A stretch of 64,000 bases of DNA. It comes from Vicinamibacteria bacterium (GTDB taxonomy: Bacteria > Acidobacteriota > Vicinamibacteria > Vicinamibacterales > UBA8438). This document shows positions 35,302-45,168 of this stretch, piece after piece. Within the stretch, counting starts at the first letter, position 1. Each line of letters opens with the position of its first letter. Location: the NCBI GenBank assembly GCA_022820675.1, contig JAJEFC010000015.1, forward strand, positions 1-64,000, given 5' to 3'. The notes under the pieces are model-generated. The model was not told the DNA's origin. It ran no database searches and worked only from the letters and a program-made list of their open reading frames with translations. The position numbers and the translations under genes are program-made.

Positions 35302-36252
35302 ATGGAATCGATACGTTTGCTTCGTTCGTCGTTGCGCAACGGCTTCGCTGGCGCCGTGGGACTCTGCGTCCTGAGCGCCGCCCCCAGCGCCGCCCAGGAA
35401 AACCGGGCTGGATGGTACGTCGGCCTCGAGCTGGGGGTGGCGCTCGCGTCCAGCGTCGACTCGTCAGTCAGCGGCGTCAGCCACCCGACGCGGTGCGACC
35501 GGCTGCTCTATCCGGTCTCCATCAGCCCGCCGGACGACGCGGCGTGTCGCGATACCTCGGCGGCGGTGCTGTTCGCCAACGAGTTCGACCCGGACCTTGG
35601 GCCTGTGAGCGGCTTCACCTTCGGCTACGCGGCCGGCGGGCCGCGGTTCGAGGTGGAGTACCTCAACCGCTACCAGGGCGACGACATTCAACCGCTCGGC
35701 GGCACGGAGAGCGTGGCCCTGGCCGGCAAGAACAGCGAATGGGCCACCACCGCGCCGCTCGAGGAGTGGATCGGCGAGCACCATGCGCAGCAGTTCTTCG
35801 CCAACGCGTACTACGACTTCATGAACGGGTCGTCCTGGACGCCGTACGTCGGTGCCGGAATCGGCTGGGCCCGCACCGAGCTGAGCTACTACATCCAGCT
35901 CACCCGCAAGCCCGATGCCGAGTACCTGGAGATCGAATTCGACCCCGACTGGCCCGACGCCGCTAAGCGCGCCGCCGCCGGCACGGTCAGCATCCTCGAC
36001 GCCCCGGCCGGCCAGACCGTCTTCGGTTTCCAGGTGCTGGCCGGCCTCGACTACGCGCTGACCGAGCGCACGTTTCTCGGCGGGAAAATGCGCTTGACGC
36101 GTTTCGACGACATCGCCGAGGAGGTCACGTGGCTCCAGATCCGCAGCCACAGGCCGGTCCGGGCGGACGGGGTGACCCCGGCTGGGAGCACGCTGGCTTT
36201 CGGCGGCATCGGCTACAAGGCGGTGACCCTCACCCTGAAGTACCGCTTCTGA
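35302..36252 (+). CDS. Outer-membrane beta-barrel protein
   Basis: 316 residues from the ATG at 35302. A signal peptide ends near APSAAQ. Amphipathic strands alternate with acidic loops (AGWYVGLELGVALASS, GPRFEVEYLNRYQGDD, WTPYVGAGIGWARTELSYY, TLAFGGIGYKAVTLTLKYRF), ending in Phe, as in porin-like OMP barrels of 8-12 strands. Two cysteines lie in an N-terminal loop. The stop shares one base with the start of the next gene (TGATG), so the two are translationally coupled. The specific substrate is unknown. Confidence 0.8.
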   Translation: MESIRLLRSSLRNGFAGAVGLCVLSAAPSAAQENRAGWYVGLELGVALASSVDSSVSGVSHPTRCDRLLYPVSISPPDDAACRDTSAAVLFANEFDPDLGPVSGFTFGYAAGGPRFEVEYLNRYQGDDIQPLGGTESVALAGKNSEWATTAPLEEWIGEHHAQQFFANAYYDFMNGSSWTPYVGAGIGWARTELSYYIQLTRKPDAEYLEIEFDPDWPDAAKRAAAGTVSILDAPAGQTVFGFQVLAGLDYALTERTFLGGKMRLTRFDDIAEEVTWLQIRSHRPVRADGVTPAGSTLAFGGIGYKAVTLTLKYRF

Positions 36253-37271
36253 TGGACCGCAAGGCCCGTCGATCGAGCGTGTCCGTGCATGCAGCCGTCG
36301 CCGTGGCCGCTGCGCTGGGCGTGACCGTCTCGGCGCAGAGCGTGCCGAGGACTCCATGGGGCGATCCCGACCTGCAAGGAATCTGGGTCGCCTCGACCCT
36401 CACGCCGCTCGAACGACCGTCCGAGTACCAGGGACGGGAGTTCCTGACGGACGGGGAGATCACGGCGCTCGAGACCGCGGCCCTCGCCGAGGAGGAACGC
36501 CGACTGAATCGGCCGCCGGAGCGGGCGCCGGCGGGGGGGGACGTCGACTACTGGCCCGACGGGAGCCTCGGCGCCGACGCCTTCTGGTTCGACGAAGGCG
36601 CCGCCTGGGTGCCGAGCGGGCGCACGTCGCTGATCGTCGAGCCGGCGGACGGCCGAATACCCTATACGCCCACCGCGCGTGACCGCGAACGGCCGTACGG
36701 CACCGGCCCCTGGGATTCGCACCTCGACCTCGACACGGGCGAGCGGTGCCTCAGTGACGGGCTGTCGCAGGTATGGTTCGGCGATAACCCCAACCACCAG
36801 ATCTTCCAGACGCCGACCGACGTGGTGATTGTGCATGAGATGTACCGGCAGCGCCGGATCATCCCGATCGACGGCCGCCCGCGGACCGGCATCGCGCAGT
36901 TGAACGGCGAGGCTCGCGGCCGGTGGGAAGGGAGCACGCTGGTGGTCGAAAGCCGCCACTTCCCCGATCGGGCGGCAGACCGGTTTCGCCACGTCTGGCG
37001 CGCGCCCACGGCGAGCCTGCACTTGGTCGAGCGGTTCACGCGGGTCGACGCCGCGACGATCGACTACGAGGCCACGATCGCCGACCCGACCCGCTTCGCC
37101 CGGTCGTGGACCGTCCGCTTTCCTTTGTCCGCGGACGCGGCGGCACAGGGGGTGAAGCCGGGCCCTCTCTTCGAGTTCGCCTGCCACGAGGGGAACTACG
37201 CGCTCCCGAACGTGCTGCGGGGTGCTCGCGCACAGGAAGCGAGGGCCGGCAGTTCCGCTGGCCGTGAGTAG
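36252..37271 (+). CDS. Exported protein of unknown function, PWGDPDLQGIW family, copy 1
   Basis: 339 residues. A weak signal peptide (VHAAVAVAAALGVTVSAQ) precedes the family signature VPRTPWGDPDLQGIW and conserved blocks SGRTSLIVEPADGRIPYTP, GLSQVWFGDNPNHQIFQTP and VVIVHEMYRQRRIIPIDGRP. I know the signature as frequent in acidobacterial exported proteins but not its function. No catalytic motif is evident; the aromatic and His-rich middle could bind a small ligand. It overlaps the barrel gene upstream by one base. A full-length paralogue of identical length is at 54919, and a truncated copy at 35002. Confidence 0.8.
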   Translation: MDRKARRSSVSVHAAVAVAAALGVTVSAQSVPRTPWGDPDLQGIWVASTLTPLERPSEYQGREFLTDGEITALETAALAEEERRLNRPPERAPAGGDVDYWPDGSLGADAFWFDEGAAWVPSGRTSLIVEPADGRIPYTPTARDRERPYGTGPWDSHLDLDTGERCLSDGLSQVWFGDNPNHQIFQTPTDVVIVHEMYRQRRIIPIDGRPRTGIAQLNGEARGRWEGSTLVVESRHFPDRAADRFRHVWRAPTASLHLVERFTRVDAATIDYEATIADPTRFARSWTVRFPLSADAAAQGVKPGPLFEFACHEGNYALPNVLRGARAQEARAGSSAGRE

Positions 37272-37305
37272 AGCGCGAACCGCGGAGATCCGGAGGTCGA
37301 CAGGG

Positions 37306-39417
37306 GTGACGCACGCGATAGGGTTCACCGCACAGCGGTTCGCGATGGTAGCTGCTGCGGCGGTCGCCCTCTCGTGTGGCGCCGCCCAGGCGCAACCTCG
37401 CGTGACCTTCTCGCGCGTCACCACGGAGCCCGGCGTTGGTCGGTTCGACTTCGTGCTCGCGGTCGCCGATCTGAACCGCGATGGCCGGGACGACATCGTC
37501 GTCGGAGGGCGCGACGAGCATGCCGTCGGAGCGACACCCGAGGACCGGTTCCGGAAGACGCCGCTCCACGTGTTCGTCAGCACGGGGGACGGCGGCTTCA
37601 AACCCGCCCCGGAGCTGGTCGAGGAGACGATCGAGGCGCGCAACCCGGTCGTGGTCGCGGACGACTTCAACGGCGACGGCCGGGACGACCTCGCGATCTT
37701 CGACGCCGGGGCCTACGTGGACGCGCACAGCCTGGGGTACGGCAGTCCGCCGCAGCTGTTCCTGAGTCATGACGACGGCGTGTTCCGGCCGTCGCTCGCG
37801 CTCGCCGATGCGGTCGAACGAGAGCACGAACGGGATCCGCCCGTCCCGCCTGCCTCCGGCCCCGCCGACCTCCATCTGAAGACGGCGACATCCGGCGACA
37901 TCGACGGCGACGGCGACATCGACCTGTGGGTCGAGAGCGGCGGCGGCGCCAACGTCGACAGCCACCTGATGGTGAACAACGGGGACGGCACCTTCGCGGT
38001 GGACTCCTCCAGCAACCACCAGCGGCTGGAGGCGGACTTCCTGCCGCCGCTCAACGCCTACGGGCGCTTCCACCTGGGGCACTTCGCCGACCTGGACAAC
38101 GACGGCGACCTCGACCTCGTGCTCGGCCAGATCCGGGACCCGGATCGCGTCACCCAGTTCAGCATGGTGCTGGTGAACGACGGCACCGGCCACTACCCGG
38201 TGCGAATCGAGCTGCCGCATCCGGCGTTCAACGACGGCTTGACGCGGGTCTTCGGCGTGGCCGGCTTCGACATCGACGGAGACGGACTCCGGGATCTCCT
38301 GCTCACGCACACGCGCAACAGCCCGGACGGGGGATGGAGCGGGCGCTACGTGCAGGTGCTGGCCAACCGCGGCGGGTCGTCGTTCGCCGACGAGACCGCC
38401 GCCCGGATGGGCGACCAGAGCGCGACGACGCCGGAACGCAGGGCGGACGACGGCGAGAACCTGAACCTGGCCGAGGCGGAGATGCACGACGTCGACCGCG
38501 ACGGTTGCGCGGATCTGGTCATGTCGCGGGGCCGGTCGCCGGTGGCCGTCGAGGCGCCGCTCGTCTACCGCAACGACGGCAGCGGCCGGTTTCGGGCGAT
38601 GCCGCCAGAACCGTTCGCAGGCTCGGACCGCGACTTCGGGTACTTCGCCGTGCCTATGCACGCGGACGACGATCGAGTGATCGACTTCGTGGTCCCGCAA
38701 CACCACAACGGGCCTGACGGCAACTACGGGACGGACGACGACTTCACGACGCTGGTGACGCTGGTGAACACCACGCCCGCCGGCCCCATCCGCTGCGCCG
38801 ACCCGGCGAACCGGCCGCCGACGCCGACAGAGGCCCTGCCGGACCGGGCTCTGGCCCCGAGCCGCACGCTGAACGTGAACGTGTCACGGGGGTTCGTCGA
38901 CCCCGACGGCGACGCGCTGAGCTACACAGCGTCGTCGTCGGCCCCGCAGGTGGTGACGGCGCGTGCCGCGGGGGCCGTGGTGACGTTGACGGCAGGCGGC
39001 GAGGGTGCGGCGACGATCCGGGTGACGGCGACCGACCCGGGCGGTCTGAGTGCGACGCAGTCGTTCACTGTGACGGTGTCGACGACAGTGTCGGAATCCT
39101 TCACCGACGACCCGCTGCAGCCCGGCGTGACGCCGGTCATGGCGGTCCACTTCACGGAGCTGCGGACGCGCATAGACGCCCTGCGAAGAGCGGTGGGGCT
39201 GCGGGCGTTCCCTTGGACGGATTCGGTGTTGCGGGCACGGGTGACGCGGGTCCGGGTCGTGCACCTGCTGGAGCTGCGGGAGGCCCTGGTGGCCGCCTAT
39301 CGGGCGGCCGGGCGGTCGGCGCCGGGCTGGAGCGATCCCGCGTCGTCCGCGGGGCCGGTCCCGATCAGGGCGGTGCACCTGATGGAGCTGCGCCGGGCGG
39401 TGCTGGCGCTCGAGTGA
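37306..39417 (+). CDS. Exported FG-GAP/VCBS repeat protein with cadherin-like domain and C-terminal ELR module
   Basis: 703 residues from a GTG at 37306 with GGAGG upstream. A signal peptide ends near CGAAQAQ. Several FG-GAP/VCBS repeats with calcium-binding-like loops follow (DLNRDGRDDIVV, DFNGDGRDDLAI, DIDGDGDIDLWV, DLDNDGDLDLVL, DIDGDGLRDLLL), forming a beta-propeller of integrin type. A dystroglycan/cadherin-like Ig domain follows (about 515-595; FVDPDGDALSYTASS), then the 105-residue module (39100-39414; FTDDPLQPG... to LALE). A surface or secreted binding protein is inferred. It is 34 bp after the previous gene and may be in the same operon. Confidence 0.85.
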   Translation: MTHAIGFTAQRFAMVAAAAVALSCGAAQAQPRVTFSRVTTEPGVGRFDFVLAVADLNRDGRDDIVVGGRDEHAVGATPEDRFRKTPLHVFVSTGDGGFKPAPELVEETIEARNPVVVADDFNGDGRDDLAIFDAGAYVDAHSLGYGSPPQLFLSHDDGVFRPSLALADAVEREHERDPPVPPASGPADLHLKTATSGDIDGDGDIDLWVESGGGANVDSHLMVNNGDGTFAVDSSSNHQRLEADFLPPLNAYGRFHLGHFADLDNDGDLDLVLGQIRDPDRVTQFSMVLVNDGTGHYPVRIELPHPAFNDGLTRVFGVAGFDIDGDGLRDLLLTHTRNSPDGGWSGRYVQVLANRGGSSFADETAARMGDQSATTPERRADDGENLNLAEAEMHDVDRDGCADLVMSRGRSPVAVEAPLVYRNDGSGRFRAMPPEPFAGSDRDFGYFAVPMHADDDRVIDFVVPQHHNGPDGNYGTDDDFTTLVTLVNTTPAGPIRCADPANRPPTPTEALPDRALAPSRTLNVNVSRGFVDPDGDALSYTASSSAPQVVTARAAGAVVTLTAGGEGAATIRVTATDPGGLSATQSFTVTVSTTVSESFTDDPLQPGVTPVMAVHFTELRTRIDALRRAVGLRAFPWTDSVLRARVTRVRVVHLLELREALVAAYRAAGRSAPGWSDPASSAGPVPIRAVHLMELRRAVLALE

Positions 39418-39531
39418 GGGGCAGGCTCCCCGTTGGTCAGCTTCGGTGGCGGCCCATGTAGGGCCTGGAACCGTGATTGCGGCGGCTCCTCGCGATCACT
39501 TCCCAGACACAACGTCAGAAGAGGAGGAGCC

Positions 39532-41306
39532 ATGCGTGAGGCTGCTGCCGCGCTCGTAGCTGTTGCCATCGCCGCAGGCGACCACGCTGCGGCTCAGATC
39601 CTGAGCCGCACCTCGCCGCCGGCGGCAGCCGCACTTCAGGCGGCGGACTGGACCGACCATCCCATCCGTCCCGGCGTGACGTCGATCAAGGCGGTCCATT
39701 TCGACGAGTTGCGTGCGCGGGTCGCGGGACTTCGAGCCCGCGAGGGACTGGCGCCCGTACGGTGGACGGACCCGGTTCTGACACCTAGGGCAACCATGAT
39801 CACGCGGGCCCACCTCGCGGAGCTGCGCGCCGCGCTCCGTGGCGTGTACGAGGCGAGGGAACAGTTGCAGCCAGCCTACACGGACCGCACGCTGACCGCG
39901 GGCCGCACCCCCATCAGGGCCGCCCACGTCATGGAGTTGCGCGAGGCGGTCGAGATCCTCGAACGCTCCGCCCCGTCGCTTGAGCCGTACTACACGATGC
40001 TCCCGATCGACGTCATCGACCCGAGCTACCGGCCTCAAGGTCACAGCTCCGCGTCCGCGGATCTGGACGGTGACGGTAACGAGGACATCGTCGTCCTCGG
40101 TGCCACCTGGCCGGATCCGGAGCGTGGCGTGACGGCGGCGAGCTACCGCCCGCAACCCGGACGGGTCTTCCTGGGCGACGGCGACGGCGGGTTCCGGCGG
40201 GCCCCGGCCGAGCTGTTCCCGGTCGACACGCTGAACACCGTCCACCCACGGAAGGCGCCCTTCGGCGACCTGAACGGCGACGGGCGGCCGGACATGTTCA
40301 TCGCCGGGCACGGCTGGGACACCGAGCCGTTCCCCGGAGAGCAGAACCGCCTGTACCTGTCGCAGCCCGGGGGCGGTTGGCGCGACGCGACCGGCGAGCT
40401 GCCGCAGCTCTCCGACTTTTCGCACTCGGCCGCGATCGGCGACATCCGCGGCCTGGGGACGCCCGACATCCTCGTCGGCAACATCTGGGGAGCGAACCGG
40501 ATTCTGCCCTACGTGCTTCTGAACGAAGGCGCCGAGACGTTCTCGCTCGACCGGTCGAACCTGCCGGTCGGTCCCGGCGAGACCCTGAACTTCCTCTCCA
40601 GAGGCCTCGCCATCACCGGGACGGTGCTGACGGACCTCGACGGCGACGGGCTGCCGGAGCTGATCGCGCTCGGCGAGGGCCATGAGGGCCATCCCGGCAT
40701 CGAGGCGGTCTCGTCCGTCTTCTGGAACCGCACGGGCGCCTCAGCGAGCAGCACAAGACGTCGCTGCCATCGCCGGAGGTGTTCGCCCACGGACACATCG
40801 ATCTCGACGCCGCCGCGCTCGATGCGGACGGAGACGGCCGGCTCGACCTGGTCGTCGTCGGGACCCAGTTGAACCCCTTCTACGACGGCTGGTTCGTCCA
40901 ACTGCTGATGAACCGGGGCGACGGTACGTTCGCCGACGAGACTGCCCTCCGGTTGCAGCCGCACGAGCAGTCGAGCGGCAACGCGGGCGTGGCGACCGGT
41001 GCGCCGTGGGTGGTGTGGGTGGATATTCTCGACTTCAACGGCGACGGGGCGGCGGACTTCCGGATGACCCCGACGGGAGCCGGAGAGCTGCCGCCGAACC
41101 AGCCGCTGATCTGGCTGAACGACGGCAGCGGGGGGTTCTCGGCGCTCAAGGTGCATGATTTCGTCCGCCCCGGCTACGAGTGGCTGCTGTTTGGTGCGCG
41201 TCTCGTGAGGACACGGAACGGCTACAGCTACATCAACATGCAGTCCTACCCTGGCAGCGGTGGGCTCATCCTGACGGGGCTGCTGGCGACCCGGCCATAC
41301 CGCTAG
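39532..41306 (+). pseudogene. FG-GAP protein with N-terminal ELR module, copy 1, one frameshift
   Basis: The ATG at 39532 follows a strong GAGGAGGAG site. Signal peptide, then the 105-residue module (39649-39963), then FG-GAP repeats (DLDGDGNEDIVV, DLNGDGRPDMFI, DLDGDGLPELIA). At about 40740 one base is missing compared with the intact copy at 49356-51107 (GCCTCAGCGAG here, GCCTTCCGCGAG there). The original frame then continues to 41306 with EVFAHGHIDLDAAALDADGD and the shared C terminus LLATRPYR. It would otherwise be about 590 residues. A sequencing error is possible, but several neighbours are also broken. Confidence 0.8.
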
Positions 41307-41308
41307 CA

Positions 41309-41440
41309 GGCGCTGCTCGGAATCCGGACCGTCAGGGTTGCGTCCCCGATTGTCAGGACCTGGGTCCGCTCGTCCGCCGCGACACCGAGACGCTTGCTGG
41401 CCGCACCACCACGCTCATCATGCCGGAAGCGCGCCGGCCC
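41309..41440 (-). pseudogene. Relic of the 5' end of an ECF sigma factor gene
   Basis: Matches the start region of sigma copy 2 (53400-53529), including ATGATGAGCGTGGTGGTGCG and the stretch encoding RPASVSVSRR, then breaks into stops. With element d it forms the upstream portion of a lost sigma cassette, joined directly to the end of the FG-GAP pseudogene. Confidence 0.65.
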
Positions 41441-41490
41441 GCCAAGGGCCTGCCCGACGACGAGCGCGCAGCTCAGTTTTTTCCTGCCGG

Positions 41491-41518
41491 ACCGTTCGGT
41501 CCTGCGTGCTCATCCGTC
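41491..41518 (+). promoter_or_regulatory. Bipartite 28-bp element, copy d
   Basis: ACCGTTCGGT-N10-CATCCGTC on the plus strand next to the sigma relic, with a T-tract (TTTTTT) just before it as at copies c and g. Read rightward it points to the M4 pseudogene, 520 bp away. Confidence 0.55.
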
Positions 41519-41530
41519 TTCAGTAGTTGT

Positions 41531-42039
41531 ACGAGGGGGGGGAACACTCGGCCGGCCAGCACGTTGCCGGGTGGAGCGGCGGACCGCAACTCTCCCCGGC
41601 GCGGGGCGACGAGGACCTCGAGCGCTCAGGCCGACGGTTGGCGGGTGCGAAAGTGATCCCGTGAGATGGGGTTCCACCGGCGTGAGACTCGCGATTCGAC
41701 GATGCCGATGGCGGCTGTGGTACGGCGCGGCGCGGATGCTGCGCTCGGTGGGCTTGCCTGAGGCGGCGCGCGCGGCGGCCCAACGAGGCCACCGATTGGT
41801 CGAGGCTCTGTCTCGACCGGGGGCGGACCGTGGGCGGCGACGGGCCCGGGTAGAGGCCGCAACCAACGGGCTGCAGGCTGTTGACCGGGACTCCCGGAGC
41901 TGGTCCAGGTGACGGCTGTCGTCCATCCGCTCGGCGAGGCCGGCCATCGCCGGTGGATACACCCCTATGGCGGCCGGCCTGTCGGCGGACTGCTTCGACG
42001 CGCAACCGACACGTGATTTCAGCGGAGATACACGCCAGA
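41531..42039. other. Intergenic, no gene recognised
   Basis: About 500 bp of GC-rich sequence between element d and the M4 pseudogene. I see no frame with protein-like composition and no RNA gene; it would be the leader if element d drives the M4 copy. Confidence 0.4.
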
Positions 42040-43935
42040 ATGAGAGCCACTCCACGACTCGTGATCGCCTCGGCCGCCATCGCGCTCACACTCGTGTCCA
42101 GGGAACCGTACATTGCGTCCCAGGAGCTGAGCGTCGTTTCGCTCGCAGCCGGACACGCCGACCTCGACGCCCTGCGGCGCTGGGACGCAACGGTCGACAG
42201 CATGGCCCGAACCGGCCAACTTGTCGCCATGTCGCGGGCGAGCGACCCTTCCCTGGAGGGACGTACCCACGACTATCTCGCGCAGCACTACGCCGGCATA
42301 CCCGTACACGGCGCCGGCGTCTCTCGCCAGCTGGACCGTAGCGGCGTCACCGTGTCGCTGTTCGGAACTCTGCACCGAGCGATCGACATCGATACGACAC
42401 CGGCTTTTCCGCGGCCGAGGTCGTCGCACTTCTGGAACAGCTGCACGGTGGAGCAGTCCTTGCCGGCGGTCAGCCGCAGCTGATCATCCTGCCGCTGCTC
42501 GACGGCTCCTACGCCCTGACCTACATGGTCCCGATGAACGATCTGCGCTTCTACTTCGCCGACGCCGACGACGGACGGGTCGTGCACATCATGAACGCGG
42601 CCATGCGGCAATCAGCAGTCGGGGTCGGTACTGGCTACGAGGGCGACCGCAAGAAGCTGAGCACAACCCAGACGGGCAGCCGGTTCGAGGCAAGGGACAT
42701 CTTGCGCCCAGGCGAGAGCGTGACCCTGGACGCGGGATCCGACGAGACCCGCTTCAACCGCCTGCTCGCGGAGCATATGCACGAGCGACTGCCTCCAGGC
42801 GAACCGTTCTGGACCTCGGACGACATCGCCGCCGACGCCGACAACGAGTGGGACGACCCGGCGGTGGTCGATATCCACGCGTATACCGGCTGGATGTATG
42901 ACTATCTTTTCGAACGCCACGGCTGGGAAGGCCTCGATGGAGAGAACGGCCGCATCCTGAGTATCGTGAACCCCGGCTACCCCACCGCCGTCTTCGCCCT
43001 GCCGCCGTACGGCCCGGAAGGCACCGGTGCAGCGGCCTACGGTGCGCCGTGGACAGACCTTGACACCGTCGGTCACGAGATGATGCACGGCGTGACGCAC
43101 CATGCTGTGAGCCGACGTACAGGGAACGACACAGGGCTCATCAACGACTTGGCTGGCAGCATCCGCCTTGGGCCCGAAAGCTTCATCGGTCGCGAAGACA
43201 AGGTTCACACATGCGACACCACTCGCGTCCCTGTGCCCATATCCACACCGGAGGGCCCGGAGACCGTGTTGCTCCCGACGTTGTGTTTCGACGGCCGGTT
43301 CGTCATCGGGTCTGCTGAGGGCTTCGCCATCCACGAGGCCTACGCCGACATTTTTGCCCAGGCCGTCGAGTTCTTCCACGAAGATACCGGCGTCACGGCC
43401 GACTATTCCGTGTCCGGCGGCGCCGGGGACCGACCCATTATCCGCTTCCCGCCGGATCCCCGGTCCCAGCCGTTGTCTCCGGGGGTTCCGTACGTTTTCC
43501 CGGACAGCTACCGTGATCGCTATGAGTTCGCGTTCTTGGTCGTTGAGATCGCTGGTGAAGAGCTCGTCACCTTCTCCCCATTCGCGTTCGTGAACGGAGA
43601 GTACATCTTCGAGCTGGGCAGCGGCGGCTACGGAGGCTCCCACTGGAATTCGACGATCCTGAGCCACGCCTTCTACCTTGGCCATCGAAGGCGGGAGGCA
43701 CCGTACGAGCGGCATGACGGTCGACGGCGTGGGCGGAGAACGCCGGGCGGAGATCGAGCGGATCTTCTTCCGGGCGATGACGCACCTGATGCCGGCGGCG
43801 GGCTCGTTCGGGATTGCCGCAGCCGTCATCCGTCAGTCGGCGGCCGACCTCGCGCCGGGCGGCGACGCAGAACGGGCGGTGGACGAGGCGCTGCGAGCGG
43901 TCGGGCTGTCGCCCGAAGTGTTCGAGGCGCGTTGA
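42040..43935 (+). pseudogene. M4 thermolysin-like protease, copy 2, two frameshifts
   Basis: Starts at ATG 42040 (MRATPRLVIASAAIALTLVS signal) and follows the copy at 28547-30415 domain by domain. The frame is lost near 42403 (TTPAF then out of frame; the true frame continues SAAEVVALLEQLHGG) and again near 43680 (HAFYL then IEGGRHRTSGMTVDG in another frame), ending EVFEAR at 43935. The zinc site is preserved in the middle frame as HEMMH and HEAYADIF. Repairing two single bases would give about 630 residues. Each break is one base, so either decay or sequencing error could explain them. Confidence 0.8.
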
Positions 43936-43952
43936 CGGCCGCGACGCCAGTC

Positions 43953-44130
43953 TGCGGAGCCGCGAGCGGTTCGAGAGTGCGCTCGATGAGGAGATGCGGT
44001 TTCATCTGGACGCCCAGACGGAGGACTTGGTCCGCGCCGGGGTCCCGCCGGTGGAGGCGGCGCGCCGTGCGAGGGCGCAATTCGGCAGCATCGAGGCTGT
44101 GAAGGAGGCATGTCGGCAGATGCGCGGCGT
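43953..44130 (+). pseudogene. Second orphan ADOP/FtsX permease prefix fragment
   Basis: RSRERFESALDEEMRFHLDA, VPPVEAARRARAQFGSIEAV and KEACRQMRG match the fragment at 34540-34791. It directly follows the M4 pseudogene and has no membrane domain after it. The permease is lost. Confidence 0.6.
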
Positions 44131-44194
44131 TCGGTTCACCGGCGCCAGAGGTGCGACTTGGCGGCGGAGAAGGACGCCTGCGGGGGCAAGGAAG

Positions 44195-44613
44195 ATGCGG
44201 GAGATGAGAACGGTGAGGGCGTTTGCGGTGGGTCTGGCTGTCGTCGGGCTCGGGGCGCCGGCGGTGGCAACGGAAGCGGTGTTCTGGAAGTCGATTGGAG
44301 GGAGCAGGGACACGGCGGAATACGGTGTGTCTCCGGAGGAGTCTCCGAACGGGCGGTTGCCGGCATCGCGGCCCGCGGTCAGCGGGGCCGGGCTGGCGGT
44401 GGATCGACCACCGCCTCAGGTTGGTGTCCTTCAGGTCGCCGAGCTCCAGGTGTGGGCCGAGCTGGGCGACGCGAAAGCGCAGGCCGAGCTGGGCGACCGG
44501 TACACGACGGCCGCGCCAGCGTCGGGCAGGACTACGCGGAGACCATCCGGTGGTTCCGCCGTGCCGCCGAGCAGGGAAACACGTCCTCCGCAACCGAGGC
44601 GCGGTCGTCCTGA
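44195..44613 (+). pseudogene. Short exported Sel1-repeat protein with a frameshift
   Basis: The ATG at 44195 gives a signal peptide (VRAFAVGLAVVGLGAPAVAT), a low-complexity linker and the start of a Sel1 repeat (WAELGDAKAQAELGDRY). Near 44515 the repeat continues in another frame (VGQDYAETIRWFRRAAEQGN) to the stop at 44613. Sel1 repeats mediate protein contacts; the caspase-Sel1 protein at 46586 uses the same repeat type. Probably a remnant of a longer protein. Confidence 0.55.
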
Positions 44614-44649
44614 CGGGCGGCTCCCGGCTCGCCGGGGTTGAGGAGCGCG

Positions 44650-45138
44650 ATGGGTACGCACATCAGTGGCGTCGAAGAGGGGCCCGCGCAAGGACATCGT
44701 CGGCGTCGAGGAACAGATGCGCACGTACTTCAACGTTGTAACCAAACGCTGAAGCCGGTCGTCGTCGATCAGGTGGAGCTGGACTGGGAAGGCTGGAACG
44801 GTCCGGCCGGCGCCGACCGGAGCGCGGTACGGTGGAAGCTGCTCGTCAGCGGTGAACGCGGTCCGAGCGCGGGGCTCGTCACCGGGCTCGGCGAGGTCGC
44901 CCCGGGCCGGGTGCTGCCGCGGCACCACCATGAGCCCGAGGAGACGTACTACGTGGTCAGCGGCCGAGGCCACGTGGAGATCGACGGCGTCCGCATGGAC
45001 ATCGGTCCGGGAACGGCGGTCTTCGTTCCCCCGAACGCGAAGCACGCCCTGTATTGCACCGGGGCCGAGCCTCTGGTTTTCGTCTTCACGTTCGCGCGCG
45101 ATCGCCTCGCGGACGTGGTCTACTACTTCAACGAGTAA
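44650..45138 (+). CDS. Single-domain cupin protein, copy 1
   Basis: 162 residues if started at the ATG at 44650 (GAGGAG upstream). The cupin core covers the C-terminal 110 residues: GEVAPGRVLPRHHHEPEETY (motif 1, metal-binding His and Glu) and PGTAVFVPPNAKHAL (motif 2). Substrate unknown. The first 33 codons are doubtful: between here and the copy at 54297, the changes at 44703-44752 are mostly synonymous in a different frame that ends in TGA at 44750-44752. The cupin proper may therefore start at the overlapping CTG at 44749 (129 residues). It follows Sel1 and permease-prefix fragments. Confidence 0.75.
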   Translation: MGTHISGVEEGPAQGHRRRRGTDAHVLQRCNQTLKPVVVDQVELDWEGWNGPAGADRSAVRWKLLVSGERGPSAGLVTGLGEVAPGRVLPRHHHEPEETYYVVSGRGHVEIDGVRMDIGPGTAVFVPPNAKHALYCTGAEPLVFVFTFARDRLADVVYYFNE

Positions 45139-45168
45139 CGGCGCGTCGTAAGCAGGACGGGCAGTGGA

